Of a stretch of 64,000 bases of DNA, positions 1 to 8,675 are shown piece after piece. The notes beneath the pieces were generated by a model. It ran no database searches. It worked only from the letters and a program-made list of their open reading frames with translations, and was not told the origin of the DNA. Numbering within the stretch: position 1 is the first letter of the stretch; the number at the start of each line of letters is the position of its first letter. The position numbers and the translations under genes are program-made. Source of the stretch: an uncultured Carboxylicivirga sp. (lineage in GTDB: Bacteria > Bacteroidota > Bacteroidia > Bacteroidales > Marinilabiliaceae); contig NZ_OY764327.1 of assembly GCF_963668385.1 (NCBI RefSeq), positions 5,366,501 to 5,430,500 on the forward strand, in the 5' to 3' direction.

Positions 1-1648
1 TATCCTTATAAGATTGAACTAGTAAGTGTTTTTGTGAAAATCCATTCATTTTAAATCGTTCGTTAATAGTAAATAAACTATCAATTAAACGATGATCTAA
101 AAATGGATAGCGTCCTTCAATACCATGAGCCAACGACATCCGGTCTCCTTGTGAAGACAACAGGTAACCAGCCAGTAAAGTTCTGATTTCCATATACTGA
201 TTTTGTTGCAACAAACTCCAGCTATTGTAATTTTTCGGAAAGTCTATTGACATACCACCGATAAGGCTAGCTGTATCGTATGATAATCCATGATCTTTAC
301 TAAAATAATTTTTAATGATTTTATTATTATGAATACGAATATTTAATGAAGCTAGTTTGTTGTCATAAGAGTCCAGAAATCCTTCATAAAACATTTTCAT
401 CATTCCAAATTGACGAGGATCGCTGTAATGTGTTAAGTGCGGATATAATTTCTTAATCAGCTCAGGTCGCATTTTCGATTCTGGAAATCTCGACCAAAAC
501 TCAAGCAGTTTAACTTCCTTATAAGAATCATATCCCCACAATACTTCGTCTGCCCCCTCACCTGTCAACACCACTTTTATATCATTTTCTCTTACCTTTT
601 GTGACAAGAGATACAAAGGCACCGGTGCCGTGCGAAAAATAGGACGATCGGTATGATAAATGGCTTCAGGAAAGTTCTCATCAACCTGTTTATAATTGAT
701 ATTTAAAAAGTAATGCTCTGAGTTTATCTGGTTCACCATATCCTTTTGAAAGTCTGACTCATCAAACTCCTTATCATCAAAAGCTATGGAAAAAGTTTTA
801 AATCGTTTATTGGTATTTTCTTTTACCAATTGAGTTATTACTGAACTATCTATTCCCCCACTCAAATAAGCTCCTACAGGCACATCACTTCTCAATCGTA
901 ATTTAACCGAATCTTTTAGAAGCTCATTGAATTCTTCTTTAACTTCACCAAACGATTTTTTATCCGACTCATACTTTACGCCTAATTCATAGTATTTTTT
1001 CTCGTATACTAATTTACCATCTTTGTATTTGGCAAAGGATCCACCTGGTAAAGATTTAATATTCTTATAAACGGTATGATGACCATAAGTATTCCACAAA
1101 AGACAATGTTCAAACAGGCGGTTTACATCAAACTCGCGAGTAAAACTACCAATCCGGTCAAATGCTTTTAACTCTGATGCAAAATAATGTTTCTGATCGT
1201 GCTCAAGCATATAAAGAGGACGAATACCATAGCGATCGCGAGCAATAATTAACTCCTTACTAACTTTATTCCATATCAATACTGCAAACTGACCATTGAA
1301 CAATTCAAAACACTTCTCCCCATAGTATTCATAGGCTTTCAATAACACTTCTGTATCACTGGTAGTAGTAAAAACAACACCTTTGCTTTTCAGATCTTGC
1401 TGAAGTTCGATATAATTATAAATTTCTCCATTAAATACAATTATATGATCTCCTGAGACCAAAGGTTGATCTCCAGTAGATAAATCAACAATTGACAAGC
1501 GGGTATGTCCCAATGCTATTTCGGGAGATATATACATTCCCCAACCATCAGGCCCCCTGTGTTGAAGTGCAGAAACCATATTTTTGATTTCAAAGCTTCT
1601 TCTATCTCTGTTTAACTCTTTTCCGTAAACGCCTGCAATTCCACACAT
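1..1648 (-). CDS. asnB: Asparagine synthase (glutamine-hydrolysing), 3' end cut by window edge
   Basis: The frame opens at an ATG ending at 1648 and stays open to the left edge (about 549 codons), so the C-terminus lies outside the window. The protein starts Met-Cys-Gly-Ile, placing the catalytic cysteine of class II glutamine amidotransferases at residue 2, and HRGPDG follows near residue 30. The synthetase half carries the PP-loop signature YLSGGIDSS and later TGEGADE. The family moves ammonia from glutamine onto an acyl-adenylate. In polysaccharide loci such genes often amidate a sugar acid or modify an amino-sugar substituent, which is inferred here from location. It lies 35 bp downstream of the acyltransferase gene in the same operon. 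Family certain; substrate unknown. Confidence 0.93.
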   Translation of the reverse strand, partial: MCGIAGVYGKELNRDRRSFEIKNMVSALQHRGPDGWGMYISPEIALGHTRLSIVDLSTGDQPLVSGDHIIVFNGEIYNYIELQQDLKSKGVVFTTTSDTEVLLKAYEYYGEKCFELFNGQFAVLIWNKVSKELIIARDRYGIRPLYMLEHDQKHYFASELKAFDRIGSFTREFDVNRLFEHCLLWNTYGHHTVYKNIKSLPGGSFAKYKDGKLVYEKKYYELGVKYESDKKSFGEVKEEFNELLKDSVKLRLRSDVPVGAYLSGGIDSSVITQLVKENTNKRFKTFSIAFDDKEFDESDFQKDMVNQINSEHYFLNINYKQVDENFPEAIYHTDRPIFRTAPVPLYLLSQKVRENDIKVVLTGEGADEVLWGYDSYKEVKLLEFWSRFPESKMRPELIKKLYPHLTHYSDPRQFGMMKMFYEGFLDSYDNKLASLNIRIHNNKIIKNYFSKDHGLSYDTASLIGGMSIDFPKNYNSWSLLQQNQYMEIRTLLAGYLLSSQGDRMSLAHGIEGRYPFLDHRLIDSLFTINERFKMNGFSQKHLLVQSYKD

Positions 1649-1683
1649 AGTATAGGTTTGATATGATTAATAGTTCTTTATTA

Positions 1684-2757
1684 TTAATTACGAAAACGAT
1701 CCTTTAATTTTAAAAATGGCATTTCGAAATACTGATAGGATATATGTGATACTAAAATGGTACCAATAAATACAGCTAAGTTTACAAAAATTATCACGAT
1801 TGCCGTAGATATTGTTAAGTTATCCCGAAGCTTGAGAAAAACAAATAACACAAAATTTAAAACGATCATATGGTACAAGTACACTCCATAAGAGATCTTA
1901 CCAAGATAATTCATAAACCTGAATCGTCCTAAAACTTCATTGTCTTTCACAATGTTTGAAATCACTAGTGAAAACAATATCAACTCAGTTACATTTTTGA
2001 GTATTTCATTTTTAAACAGAAACCAATCGGAGGTGAAATAAAAAATAAATACCGCATATAAAACTACTCTTAATACAGGCGAATTAAAATGCAGTGGATA
2101 TCCCTTCCGACTGAATAAAGCCAATACTCCTCCTGCCGAGATAAAAAAGTAATAGAACCAATAATCATCCAAAAATGGGAATAAACCACTATGGAAAATA
2201 CCAAAATAAATAACTGTAAAAATAAGTATACTCTTTAAGTAATGATTGATTTTGGCAAAATATAGTAATGGTGCGATTACCAGATAAAACTGTTCTTCAA
2301 TACCAATGGACCACAATATTAATAAAACAGAACCCGGATCAAACTTCCCAATAAACACATTTGGCAAAAATCCTACATTCCATAATATTCCCTCCATAAG
2401 TGTGTAATTTTCACTGTAAGGCATACCAACTGCAGGTAATAAATACCTATAATAGAGTAGGCCAAAGAACAGAACCAGATAATAGGCAGGATACAATCTT
2501 AAAATCCTTCTGGCATAAAAATTCTTTATACTAATGGCCCCTGTACTCTTCTTTTCATCGTATAAAAGACCTATAATCAAGTATCCACTTAATGCAAAAA
2601 ACACAAACACCGATTCAGTCCCTCTATGAAAGATAGGCCAATTACTGAAGAACGGTAAGCCAACACCTTCAGATAAGGTTGGTATGTGCGAATTAACCAC
2701 AACAAGAGCCAGAAAAGCTCTTAACAGATTAAGGCTTTCAATTTTATCTTTCCTCAC
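1684..2757 (-). CDS. Acyltransferase 3 family membrane protein (OafA/YrhL type)
   Basis: A 357-residue polytopic membrane protein. The N-terminus carries the family pattern with Arg13 and His24 (RAFLALVVVNSH), followed by FFALSGYLI in the second membrane segment and SIGIEEQFYLV further on. Members transfer acetyl or other acyl groups from the cytoplasm onto sugars of exported glycans. The start is GTG: an in-frame stop lies 15 codons upstream and no ATG intervenes. It sits between the NeuD-type gene and asnB, directly downstream of the carrier-protein module, so it could be the membrane enzyme that places the group made there; that link is inference. Confidence 0.9.
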   Translation of the reverse strand: MRKDKIESLNLLRAFLALVVVNSHIPTLSEGVGLPFFSNWPIFHRGTESVFVFFALSGYLIIGLLYDEKKSTGAISIKNFYARRILRLYPAYYLVLFFGLLYYRYLLPAVGMPYSENYTLMEGILWNVGFLPNVFIGKFDPGSVLLILWSIGIEEQFYLVIAPLLYFAKINHYLKSILIFTVIYFGIFHSGLFPFLDDYWFYYFFISAGGVLALFSRKGYPLHFNSPVLRVVLYAVFIFYFTSDWFLFKNEILKNVTELILFSLVISNIVKDNEVLGRFRFMNYLGKISYGVYLYHMIVLNFVLFVFLKLRDNLTISTAIVIIFVNLAVFIGTILVSHISYQYFEMPFLKLKDRFRN

Positions 2758-2815
2758 TACAGGTCTTTTATCTGTTTTAATCCGATTTCAGAAACTCCCC
2801 TTAAGGCCATGAAAT

Positions 2816-3448
2816 CTATTCTATTTTTTTTGCAGGATTACCAAATATGGTGCACTTACTTCTTACATTACGTAATACTACACTGCCTGCTCCAATGACC
2901 ACATCATCTACAATGCTTCTTTGTGGTATAATGGTTGCATTGGTTCCAATAAACACATTATCCCCGAAACTGCACCCTCCGGCAATATCTACATTGGGCA
3001 TCAACGAACAGAAATCGCCCAATTCTGAATCATGTCCAATTATGGTCTTCTCCAAAATTGTAGTACACTTTCCTATTTTTACATTATTGGAGATGATGCA
3101 CCCGGCAAGAATAATACAACCTTCTTCTATTCTATTAAACTTGCCTAATATAGCCCTTGGATCAATAAAGGTAAAGAATTGTACCCTTCCTTCTAATCTA
3201 TCATAAACGTTGCGACGAACATGTGGATCGCCTATGGCAATAAGAACCATATCCTCCTTATCAAAAGGATAAGTATTAATATCACCTAATATTTTATAAT
3301 CTGTTGGCAGGTTATCCAAAGCCGTAGGGGACTCATCAATGAACCCTGTTAATTCCCAGTTTCTTTTTTCTTCAGGAATCATTTCAAGGTAAGACTCCAG
3401 CCCTCTACCAAGACCACCAGCACCTACTATGAATAATCTCTTTTTCAT
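2816..3448 (-). CDS. NeuD/PglD-type sugar O/N-acyltransferase
   Basis: 210 residues. The N-terminus has a small Rossmann-like domain with GAGGLGR at residues 9-15, as in PglD/NeuD proteins. From about residue 95 onward the sequence is a left-handed beta-helix built of hexapeptide repeats (for example IGKCTTI, IGTNATI, IGAGSVV), ending in GNPAKKIE. Such enzymes acetylate a sialic acid hydroxyl or the 4-amino group of UDP-4-amino sugars; relatives such as VioB-like enzymes transfer other acyl groups. It lies 34 bp after the first small acyl carrier protein gene, which suggests, without proving, that it uses an acyl-ACP instead of acetyl-CoA. Confidence 0.88.
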   Translation of the reverse strand: MKKRLFIVGAGGLGRGLESYLEMIPEEKRNWELTGFIDESPTALDNLPTDYKILGDINTYPFDKEDMVLIAIGDPHVRRNVYDRLEGRVQFFTFIDPRAILGKFNRIEEGCIILAGCIISNNVKIGKCTTILEKTIIGHDSELGDFCSLMPNVDIAGGCSFGDNVFIGTNATIIPQRSIVDDVVIGAGSVVLRNVRSKCTIFGNPAKKIE

Positions 3449-3482
3449 TCGTTATTAATCAGATTTATTACAGACACATATA

Positions 3483-3719
3483 TTATGCTTCAAATTTTTC
3501 TTTACCAATTATGGCCATTAAATCATCGAGTGTACCAATGCTTTTAAAATCATCTGCTTTTATCTGCATCTGAAATTTTTCATCTACCAATGATATCAGC
3601 ACTAAACGTGCCACTGAATCCCATATATCCAGGGTATCAAATTTTGTATCAATATTTAATTCCTGATCTTCTACCTCCAGCTCTTCTCTTACTACAGTAA
3701 TGAATTCATCAACTTTCAT
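3483..3719 (-). CDS. Acyl carrier protein (first of two)
   Basis: 78 residues, acidic and helical. The phosphopantetheine attachment site is Ser35 in the context WDSVARLVLI, corresponding to the DSL motif of carrier proteins, with Val in place of Leu. The helix II/III region (LVDEKFQMQI) also fits. The protein would be cytoplasmic and carry an acyl chain as a thioester. It follows the ketoacyl synthase III gene by about 56 bp and precedes the NeuD-type transferase. A second carrier protein is encoded at 4843-5073; two carriers in one short operon imply that two acyl species or steps are kept apart. Confidence 0.88.
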   Translation of the reverse strand: MKVDEFITVVREELEVEDQELNIDTKFDTLDIWDSVARLVLISLVDEKFQMQIKADDFKSIGTLDDLMAIIGKEKFEA

Positions 3720-3775
3720 ACTCTATGACTTTAATTAAAAACTATATTCAACGGATCGATTTATTCGATCATGAG

Positions 3776-4840
3776 CTAACATTCAATTATTTTACAAAAC
3801 TGAAGATTCTCCAGTTTCATTAACATCGAACTCCATGTTAATCCAACCCCAAATCCGGCCATACAAACTTCAAAACTCTCTTTTTCTGTTCTTTCTCCAA
3901 GATTATAACAAGTTACGATTGGCACCGTAACTCCATTTGAGTTACCAAAGCGCTCCACTATATTATTAGGCATTTTTTCGTGAGGCACCTTCATCTTATC
4001 AGCCAGCTTCTGTAACATAAAACGATTGGGTTGATGAAACAAATAGTAATCAACACTATCCTTGTCTTTATTGGCAAAATCCAATAAGGTATCTATCATT
4101 ACAGGCACTTCTCTTTGTACAAAGTTAAAAACTGCATCGCCTTTCATTACCAGATGATCTTTTGCTCTAAGATTACCACTTTCATCCTCTTCCAACTCTG
4201 CTGTTTGAGCACTTGAAGGTGTTTTAAATCCTCCGGCCGGAATCATCAATACTTCATGCTGGGTACCGTCCATCTTTACAGTGGTAAATATGGGATTTTC
4301 TTCTTCACATGATTCCACAATAGTAACAGATGCTCCATCACCCACTAAAGGACGACTGTTTCTGTCTTTTTCCGAAACCCTTGCACTTAATACATCAGCA
4401 TTCAATAACACAACTTTGTTGATAGATTCTTGTTCAAGCAAAGAGAACGCCTGTACGAGACCTATTTGAAAACCTGCACACCCCTGGTTTATATCCAGGC
4501 ATATCATATCTGTTTTTAGGCCTAAAATACCCTGAATTACATTACTGGTTGGAGGTAAGATGTAATCCGGCGACTCAGTAACCAAAAGCAATGCATCTAT
4601 ATCATTTTTATTGAGTAAATTCTGATCGAACAGATAATTCAATCCATAAACACATAATTCAGATACTGTTACTCCTTCCTTTACAATCCGCTGACGATCA
4701 TACCCCATTATTTTCCCCAACTGCTTTGATTGCCGTTGTGAAAAATTATAATTATCAATGGTATCCTCAAATTTCACCTCATTTTCGGGAACCACTGTTA
4801 ATATTCCTGTAATTTTTTTGTGGGTAAATTTTAAATTCAT
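3776..4840 (-). CDS. 3-oxoacyl-ACP synthase III (FabH-like)
   Basis: 354 residues with the thiolase-fold KAS III triad: Cys121 (NQGCAGF), His269 (LFHQPN) and Asn300 (FGNSNG). This is the full length of the family and all catalytic residues are present, so a decarboxylative condensation or an acyl transfer between carriers is possible. It lies between two acyl carrier protein genes, 2 bp after one of them, which marks it as a pathway-specific enzyme and not the housekeeping fatty acid FabH. A C-terminal tail (FCKIIEC) extends a little beyond the usual end. In this setting I infer that it builds a short acyl chain used to decorate a surface sugar. Confidence 0.88.
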   Translation of the reverse strand: MNLKFTHKKITGILTVVPENEVKFEDTIDNYNFSQRQSKQLGKIMGYDRQRIVKEGVTVSELCVYGLNYLFDQNLLNKNDIDALLLVTESPDYILPPTSNVIQGILGLKTDMICLDINQGCAGFQIGLVQAFSLLEQESINKVVLLNADVLSARVSEKDRNSRPLVGDGASVTIVESCEEENPIFTTVKMDGTQHEVLMIPAGGFKTPSSAQTAELEEDESGNLRAKDHLVMKGDAVFNFVQREVPVMIDTLLDFANKDKDSVDYYLFHQPNRFMLQKLADKMKVPHEKMPNNIVERFGNSNGVTVPIVTCYNLGERTEKESFEVCMAGFGVGLTWSSMLMKLENLQFCKIIEC

Positions 4841-4842
4841 AG

Positions 4843-5073
4843 CTATTGGGCTTGAGTGTATTTATTTACCAGTGCACTTATTGAGTCAATATTCTCAAAG
4901 TTCTCAGGTACGATATCTGTTCCATCAATCGAGATAGCATAATGCTTATCCAACTCCGAAACAAGCACAAGCAAATCAAAGGAATCAAGTAATCCATCAG
5001 CAATAAAATTCTCTGATATCTTGTAATCTTCGTCAGGCCTGATTCCACTTAAAATATTAACAATCTCTTCCAT
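4843..5073 (-). CDS. Acyl carrier protein (second of two; DltC-like position)
   Basis: 76 residues with the carrier site at Ser31 in DGLLDSFDLLVLV, a close match to the DSx motif. It starts 31 bp after the adenylation enzyme gene and ends 2 bp before the ketoacyl synthase III gene. This position next to an adenylation enzyme resembles the DltA-DltC pair, so it is probably the acceptor of the group activated by the product of 5105-6646. It needs phosphopantetheinylation by a transferase not encoded in the window. Confidence 0.88.
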   Translation of the reverse strand: MEEIVNILSGIRPDEDYKISENFIADGLLDSFDLLVLVSELDKHYAISIDGTDIVPENFENIDSISALVNKYTQAQ

Positions 5074-5104
5074 TATCTACTTTTACATTAATCAATTCCA
5101 CTAC

Positions 5105-6646
5105 TTATTTTAATTCGACTGAATCCTGTTGCAATTTCAGCTTTAAGCTACTGCGATCTATCTTACCATTAGGATTTAACGGCATTTGATCCAGTTGAAT
5201 AAATGATGATGGCACCATATACTTCGGTAGTTTTTGCACTAATTGCGATCTGATAGCACCTACCTCAACCTTTTGAGTAGCTGAAAAGAACAATACTATT
5301 TCTTTTTTAACCTCGTTATAGAGTACACAGGCATTATCAAAAAGTCCCAAGCCCAAAACCGCTACTTCAATCTCTCCCAATTCTATTCGATAGCCCATGT
5401 GTTGTATCTGATTATCTTTACGACACAGATATATAATTTCGTTATTTTCGTTCAGATAAACAATATCTCCCGTACGATAAATTAATTCAGGATAATGCTT
5501 GTTCAAGGGGTTTTGGATAAATACCTCAGCTGTTTTCTCAGGATTATTATAATAACCCAATGATAAAGAACTACCTCTCACGCACAATTCTCCATTTTCG
5601 TTAACTGCTGCCCGTTGGTTCTTTTCATTTAAAATTATGATATCGGTATTTCTGCATGGGTAGCCAATAGGCACCGACTCATCATCCGAAATTTCGCGTT
5701 CAACTACATAATAAGTACTGTCAACTGTGGTTTCAGTAGGACCGTACATATTTATATACATTGCATCAGGTAGATGTTTTCTCCAATAATTCAAATGACT
5801 GGTTGACATTACCTCTCCTCCAAAAAATATTTTTTTTAGATAAGGCATTTCAATCTTTTCCAATAAATTAAAATTGGCAATATTCACAAGCAAAGAGGGA
5901 ACCCAAAAAAACATATTTACCTGAACTTCATTTAAATAGTCCAGTAATCTCGCCGGAAATATAAACAACTCCTCTGGTATTATTACCATGGTAGCTCCTG
6001 TCGACATCATCAGGTAAATATCAAATACCGATTGATCAAAAAAGAAAGGTGACTGATTTCCTAATATGTGATTTTGATCAACACTAAATCGATCTCTTGC
6101 CCAATCGATATAATCAATAATAGAACGGTGAGAAACAACCACTCCTTTAGGTTTACCAGTTGAACCCGAAGTAAATAATGCATATGCAGGATCTGTATCA
6201 ATAAAATGTCTCTCTGCAAAATCAATCTTTTCCTCACTAATTTCAAGGTCAAAATCCAAACTCTCATATTCAACCACCAATTCTTCAGAAAAGCCCAATT
6301 GTAGCAAATTCTTTTTTAATTTTGAATTGGTGATGATTATTTCAGGTGAAACAGTGTCTAGTATATGACCGATTCTTTCAATGGGGGATTTGGCATCCAA
6401 AGGCACGTAAAAATTACCGGTATACAAAATACCCGTATAACAAATAATACTTTGGGCCGATTTGGGTAAATATACTGCAACTGGCACATTACGAGTAATG
6501 CTACGGCTCAGTAACATCTCACGTACACAGAGCGCCCTTCTTCGCAATTCCGAAAAAGTCACATCTGTATCCCTGTCCCTAATGGCTACTTTTCCCTTTA
6601 ATATCGGATAAGTATCCTCAAGATATTCTAAAGCATGTATATTCAT
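5105..6646 (-). CDS. Amino acid adenylation enzyme (DltA/NRPS A-domain-like)
   Basis: 513 residues, a stand-alone ANL-superfamily ligase. Core motifs in order: TSGSTGKPKG at 159-168 (ATP loop), YGPTETT at 301-307, YRTGD at 390-394, and NPNGKIDR at 491-498 with the catalytic Lys495. The A4-type motif FFFDQSVFD puts an aspartate at residue 204, the position that in NRPS A domains and DltA binds the substrate alpha-amino group. This points to an amino acid as substrate, not a simple fatty acid. The acceptor is presumably the carrier protein encoded 31 bp downstream. It is the first gene of the module after a 350-bp gap, so a promoter may lie just upstream. Which amino acid is loaded cannot be read from the sequence by eye. 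Confidence 0.88.
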   Translation of the reverse strand: MNIHALEYLEDTYPILKGKVAIRDRDTDVTFSELRRRALCVREMLLSRSITRNVPVAVYLPKSAQSIICYTGILYTGNFYVPLDAKSPIERIGHILDTVSPEIIITNSKLKKNLLQLGFSEELVVEYESLDFDLEISEEKIDFAERHFIDTDPAYALFTSGSTGKPKGVVVSHRSIIDYIDWARDRFSVDQNHILGNQSPFFFDQSVFDIYLMMSTGATMVIIPEELFIFPARLLDYLNEVQVNMFFWVPSLLVNIANFNLLEKIEMPYLKKIFFGGEVMSTSHLNYWRKHLPDAMYINMYGPTETTVDSTYYVVEREISDDESVPIGYPCRNTDIIILNEKNQRAAVNENGELCVRGSSLSLGYYNNPEKTAEVFIQNPLNKHYPELIYRTGDIVYLNENNEIIYLCRKDNQIQHMGYRIELGEIEVAVLGLGLFDNACVLYNEVKKEIVLFFSATQKVEVGAIRSQLVQKLPKYMVPSSFIQLDQMPLNPNGKIDRSSLKLKLQQDSVELK

Positions 6647-6996
6647 AATAATTTAGGTCGCAATAAAATATGATAAAATTAGATTTAATGAATCCCCTTT
6701 CATTAACAATAAATGTAACTTCTATCCAAGCGAAAAATAATCAATAAAAAGTTACTAAATAACTGTAAAAAGGCACTTCTTTACCAATCCACCGTTTTTA
6801 TCAATGAAACATTAAAATTACAGGTTTAAATTGCGTCAGGGTATTTATTAATATGATAACAAATCATGTAACCACCACTAAAACAACAAATAGAATAAGT
6901 ATTTATACCTATTCATTTCGACAAGATTTATTAAAAGTAGTAAGCTATTCATCCTCTAGGTACCCTACGTTTAGCCTAGACATATTTATTTCTAAG
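6647..6996. other. 350-bp intergenic gap before the carrier-protein module
   Basis: No coding frame of useful length is visible on either strand; the longest minus-strand start (AT-rich, near 6970) stops after about 12 codons. The sequence is AT-rich with no strong hairpin that I can see. Because the neighbours on both sides are transcribed leftward, this gap may hold a promoter for the adenylation/ACP genes. I could not identify a convincing Bacteroidota -33/-7 pair. Confidence 0.4.
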
Positions 6997-7659
6997 CTAT
7001 TCTGTATAGGATAATACGATCTTATCAAAGCTATCAATCCAAAATTGAGGAAGGTAATCTGAGGATATATCAAATTCTTGAGGATGTATATTTTGTCCAT
7101 TATTTTTTAAACCGATGGTTGTCCAGCCCATTTCATTGGGGGTAACAAAATCTTTTGCCGTATTATCACCAATATAAATCAGATGGTGTTCCTCATATAA
7201 ATCAGCTATGGCTTTATAGTTTCGTTTATCCGGCTTTTGACTGCCCAGTTCTTCAGATATAACAATCTTAGCCATCCAACCAACTATGCCCAGTGCTTTT
7301 ATTTTATTACGCTGAGTAATTGAACGACCATCCGTAATAATACATAAAGGGATGTTATAATCTTTTAATTGCTGTAGAAAAAATGCAGTGGATGCACTTA
7401 ATCTAATTGCGGGTAGATGATTCCGATAGATTTCAAGGAGTTCCTGTTTTGAAGTGAATCTATTGTTTTTGGCCAATAGATAAGCAAAAACATCTTCTTT
7501 CTTTTCATAAAGATCTAGCATTTGCACAAAGGTTTGTTCCGGCTTTGCTGTATAGCTGGCTATCTCTCTATATGCTGATTTAAGATAATCCACTTCTTTA
7601 AATAAAGTATCATCCAAATCGAAAACTACCACAGTATTTTTATTTAAAAGAAGCTCCAT
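6997..7659 (-). CDS. HAD-family hydrolase
   Basis: 220 residues with all four HAD motifs: VVFDLDDTLF (Asp14 and Asp16), CIITDG, the lysine in GSQKPDKRNY, and YIGDNTAKDF. The cap region lies between motifs I and II, as in class I phosphatases. Its start overlaps the end of the upstream ATP-grasp gene by 20 bp, indicating translational coupling. HAD/ATP-grasp pairs of this kind occur in capsule and exopolysaccharide loci. A phosphatase role on a sugar phosphate or on the partner's product is inference. Confidence 0.87.
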   Translation of the reverse strand: MELLLNKNTVVVFDLDDTLFKEVDYLKSAYREIASYTAKPEQTFVQMLDLYEKKEDVFAYLLAKNNRFTSKQELLEIYRNHLPAIRLSASTAFFLQQLKDYNIPLCIITDGRSITQRNKIKALGIVGWMAKIVISEELGSQKPDKRNYKAIADLYEEHHLIYIGDNTAKDFVTPNEMGWTTIGLKNNGQNIHPQEFDISSDYLPQFWIDSFDKIVLSYTE

Positions 7660-8608
7660 GTACTAATATTTCATCATCATAACGTAACATTAAAAGCTGA
7701 TCTTCCCAATTATCAAAATATTCGATAGACTCATTTAGGAAATACTCTTGTATAATCCATCTAGGATAATTAGCACCAGCCTGATAACTCAGTGGATACC
7801 CCCCTCCAAAGCGAGGATTAATTTCAATGCCATAAACTTTATCTAAATCTTCGTTATAGAATACCTGTAAAGTGATGCAGCCAATATAGCCTTTAACTTC
7901 AGAAAAACGATCGGTTAAATAACTAACCAGACCATTTTTAACGGTGATACCTTTAAAAATCTCACCACTTCTTATTTCAATACGCTCACGGGGAACCAAA
8001 CACTTAAGTATACCATTTCTATCGAAATACATATCAACCGTATACTCTTTGAATACTTCCTGATCGATATATTCTAAAAACATAAGGTTTTCATCATCAA
8101 TCAGACGTTGACACAACTCATGGGGCCCCTTAATATGGTATATGTCCTTACTACAACTTCCATCTATGGGTTTTATAAAAAGAGGGAATTGAGGTTTATC
8201 GTGGGCATATTCTCTTGCATAATTAATATTCAACTCTTCAAACAACTGATGAGTTAAGCGTTTGTTCCGGCAAACCACAATATTGCTAAAATCAGAGACA
8301 ATACATTGAATACCTTCCTGTTCAAAACGCAGTTTGTTCTCTGCCAACGGTCTTAGCTCTGGGTCAATGGTGGGAATAATCATCCTAATATTGTGTTGCT
8401 TACAAAGCTCTATAAGCATATCGATATAATTGGGAGAATCTACTCTTTCTACCTTAAATGATCCATCTGCCACCTGGCAAGCCGAGGATAAACCTGGCTC
8501 TAAATCAGTCGCAAACACCTTAGAATCTGGAAAGAATTTTTTTAATTCCTTTTGAAAGGCACGTAGTAGCGAAACTCTTCTACCTGCCGATGTAATAAGT
8601 ATATTCAT
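7640..8608 (-). CDS. ATP-grasp domain protein (carbamoyl-phosphate synthase large-subunit-like)
   Basis: 322 residues. The N-terminus (MNILITSAGRRVSLLRAF) forms a preATP-grasp Rossmann fold. The centre carries the ATP-grasp lysines and the FIKPIDGSCSKD loop, and the C-terminal part has EINPRFGGGYPLS, the metal- and phosphate-binding segment. ATP-grasp enzymes couple a carboxylate to an amine through an acyl-phosphate. The gene overlaps the HAD gene and lies about 70 bp downstream of the priming sugar transferase. It may attach an amino acid to a sugar, which would fit the other acyl-modifying genes in this operon; the substrate is unknown. Confidence 0.85.
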   Translation of the reverse strand: MNILITSAGRRVSLLRAFQKELKKFFPDSKVFATDLEPGLSSACQVADGSFKVERVDSPNYIDMLIELCKQHNIRMIIPTIDPELRPLAENKLRFEQEGIQCIVSDFSNIVVCRNKRLTHQLFEELNINYAREYAHDKPQFPLFIKPIDGSCSKDIYHIKGPHELCQRLIDDENLMFLEYIDQEVFKEYTVDMYFDRNGILKCLVPRERIEIRSGEIFKGITVKNGLVSYLTDRFSEVKGYIGCITLQVFYNEDLDKVYGIEINPRFGGGYPLSYQAGANYPRWIIQEYFLNESIEYFDNWEDQLLMLRYDDEILVHGASFK

Positions 8609-8675
8609 TTGGTTAAAAATCTTTGATTTTTCTATTATTCTGGACTAATAATTAAGTAAAAATCGTTTTGAATTT

